5,598 bases of DNA from Clostridia bacterium (GTDB taxonomy: Bacteria; Bacillota_A; Clostridia; Christensenellales; CAG-138). Position 1 is the first letter of the stretch; each line of letters opens with the position of its first letter. The position numbers and the translations under genes are program-made. Of this stretch, positions 5,313-5,598 are shown piece by piece. A model generated the notes under the pieces. That model was not told the origin of the DNA and did no database searches. It was given only the letters and a program-made list of their open reading frames with translations. Location of the stretch: assembly GCA_017459315.1 (NCBI GenBank), contig JAFUDD010000259.1, positions 1 through 5,598 of the forward strand, read 5' to 3'.

Positions 5313-5598
5313 ATGCCGACAGAAGTCATTTACGGAATCATTCTTTTGACCGCCATCGCTGCCGGCGCGCTGCAGACGGTCACGGGCTTCGGCGCGGCGG
5401 TGATTCTCCTTTTGGCGCTTTCCCAGTTCTTCGATATGCTCACGGGGCCGGCGACGACCACTTTGGTATGCTTGTTTTTAACGATGGTGCTGTCCTGGCG
5501 GTATCGGAAGCACATCGAGTTCCGGCTCATCCTCACGCCGCTGATCCCCTATCTTCTGACCAGCACGCTGATCTCGCTGTTCCTCGACAAGATCGACC
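5313..5598 (+). CDS. TauE/SafE-family membrane exporter, N-terminal part (cut by window edge)
   Basis: Ninety-five codons are present before the right edge; TauE/SafE proteins are usually about 240-280 aa, so roughly a third is seen. The protein starts MPTEVIYGIILLTAIAAG. It carries the first-helix motif G18-A-L-Q21-T-V-T-G25-F26-G27, which is typical of the family. Hydrophobic segments lie at about 5-20, 27-40, 46-61 and 70-91. The basic loop WRYRKH (62-67) between the last two should face the cytoplasm. Family members are proposed to move small organic or inorganic anions such as sulfite, sulfoacetate or other sulfonates across the membrane; the substrate here cannot be inferred. The gene is divergent from the ABC operon and shares its 441-nt upstream region, so joint regulation is possible but unproven. 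Family call is fairly firm from the motif and membrane pattern. Confidence 0.8.
   Translation, partial: MPTEVIYGIILLTAIAAGALQTVTGFGAAVILLLALSQFFDMLTGPATTTLVCLFLTMVLSWRYRKHIEFRLILTPLIPYLLTSTLISLFLDKID

Noticed and set aside
1..5598. CRISPR arrays, tRNA or rRNA genes, insertion sequences, phage or defence genes
   Set aside because: No regularly spaced repeats, cloverleaf-like sequence, transposase motifs or terminal repeats were seen. The window is accounted for by transporter genes and their control regions.

Overview
This window is a chromosomal segment that looks like a Clostridia-type Firmicute, with GC-rich genes and AT-rich intergenic DNA. The support is strong AAAGGAGG-type ribosome binding sites, a lysine-started lipoprotein signal with a LIAC lipobox, U-tailed intrinsic terminators, and tightly packed codirectional genes. 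The species cannot be told from the sequence.

Most of the window (4871 down to 241, minus strand) is one four-gene operon for a BMP-family (basic membrane protein / NupNOPQ / PnrA type) ABC importer. In transcription order it encodes a double-domain ATPase (502 aa), a first permease (350 aa), a second permease (310 aa) and a substrate-binding lipoprotein (347 aa). The first three genes are almost contiguous, with 10-nt and 3-nt gaps and ribosome binding sites inside or across the preceding stop codon. The lipoprotein gene follows after 79 nt that contain a hairpin. A strong intrinsic terminator closes the operon at 128-162. By family precedent the substrate is a nucleoside, but the binding protein departs from the usual purine-nucleoside pocket motifs, so the ligand is open.

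The most interesting part is the 441-nt gap (4872-5312) between this operon and a divergent gene. On the minus strand it holds a promoter whose -10 box and start point are covered by a perfect 8-5-8 inverted repeat, then a leader of about 215 nt. A complete intrinsic terminator with a six-U tail lies in that leader, about 60 nt before the ATPase start. A 34-codon leader reading frame with a plausible ribosome binding site ends exactly in the terminator loop, and the leader can also form mutually exclusive pairings upstream of the terminator. Together these suggest two layers of control: a repressor at the promoter, and transcription attenuation in the leader. I do not recognise a known riboswitch class in it.

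On the plus strand from 5313 to the right edge is the start of a TauE/SafE-family membrane exporter gene with a good ribosome binding site, cut by the window. The left 240 bases hold the operon terminator and no credible gene. Several very long reading frames antisense to the operon are shadows of the real genes.
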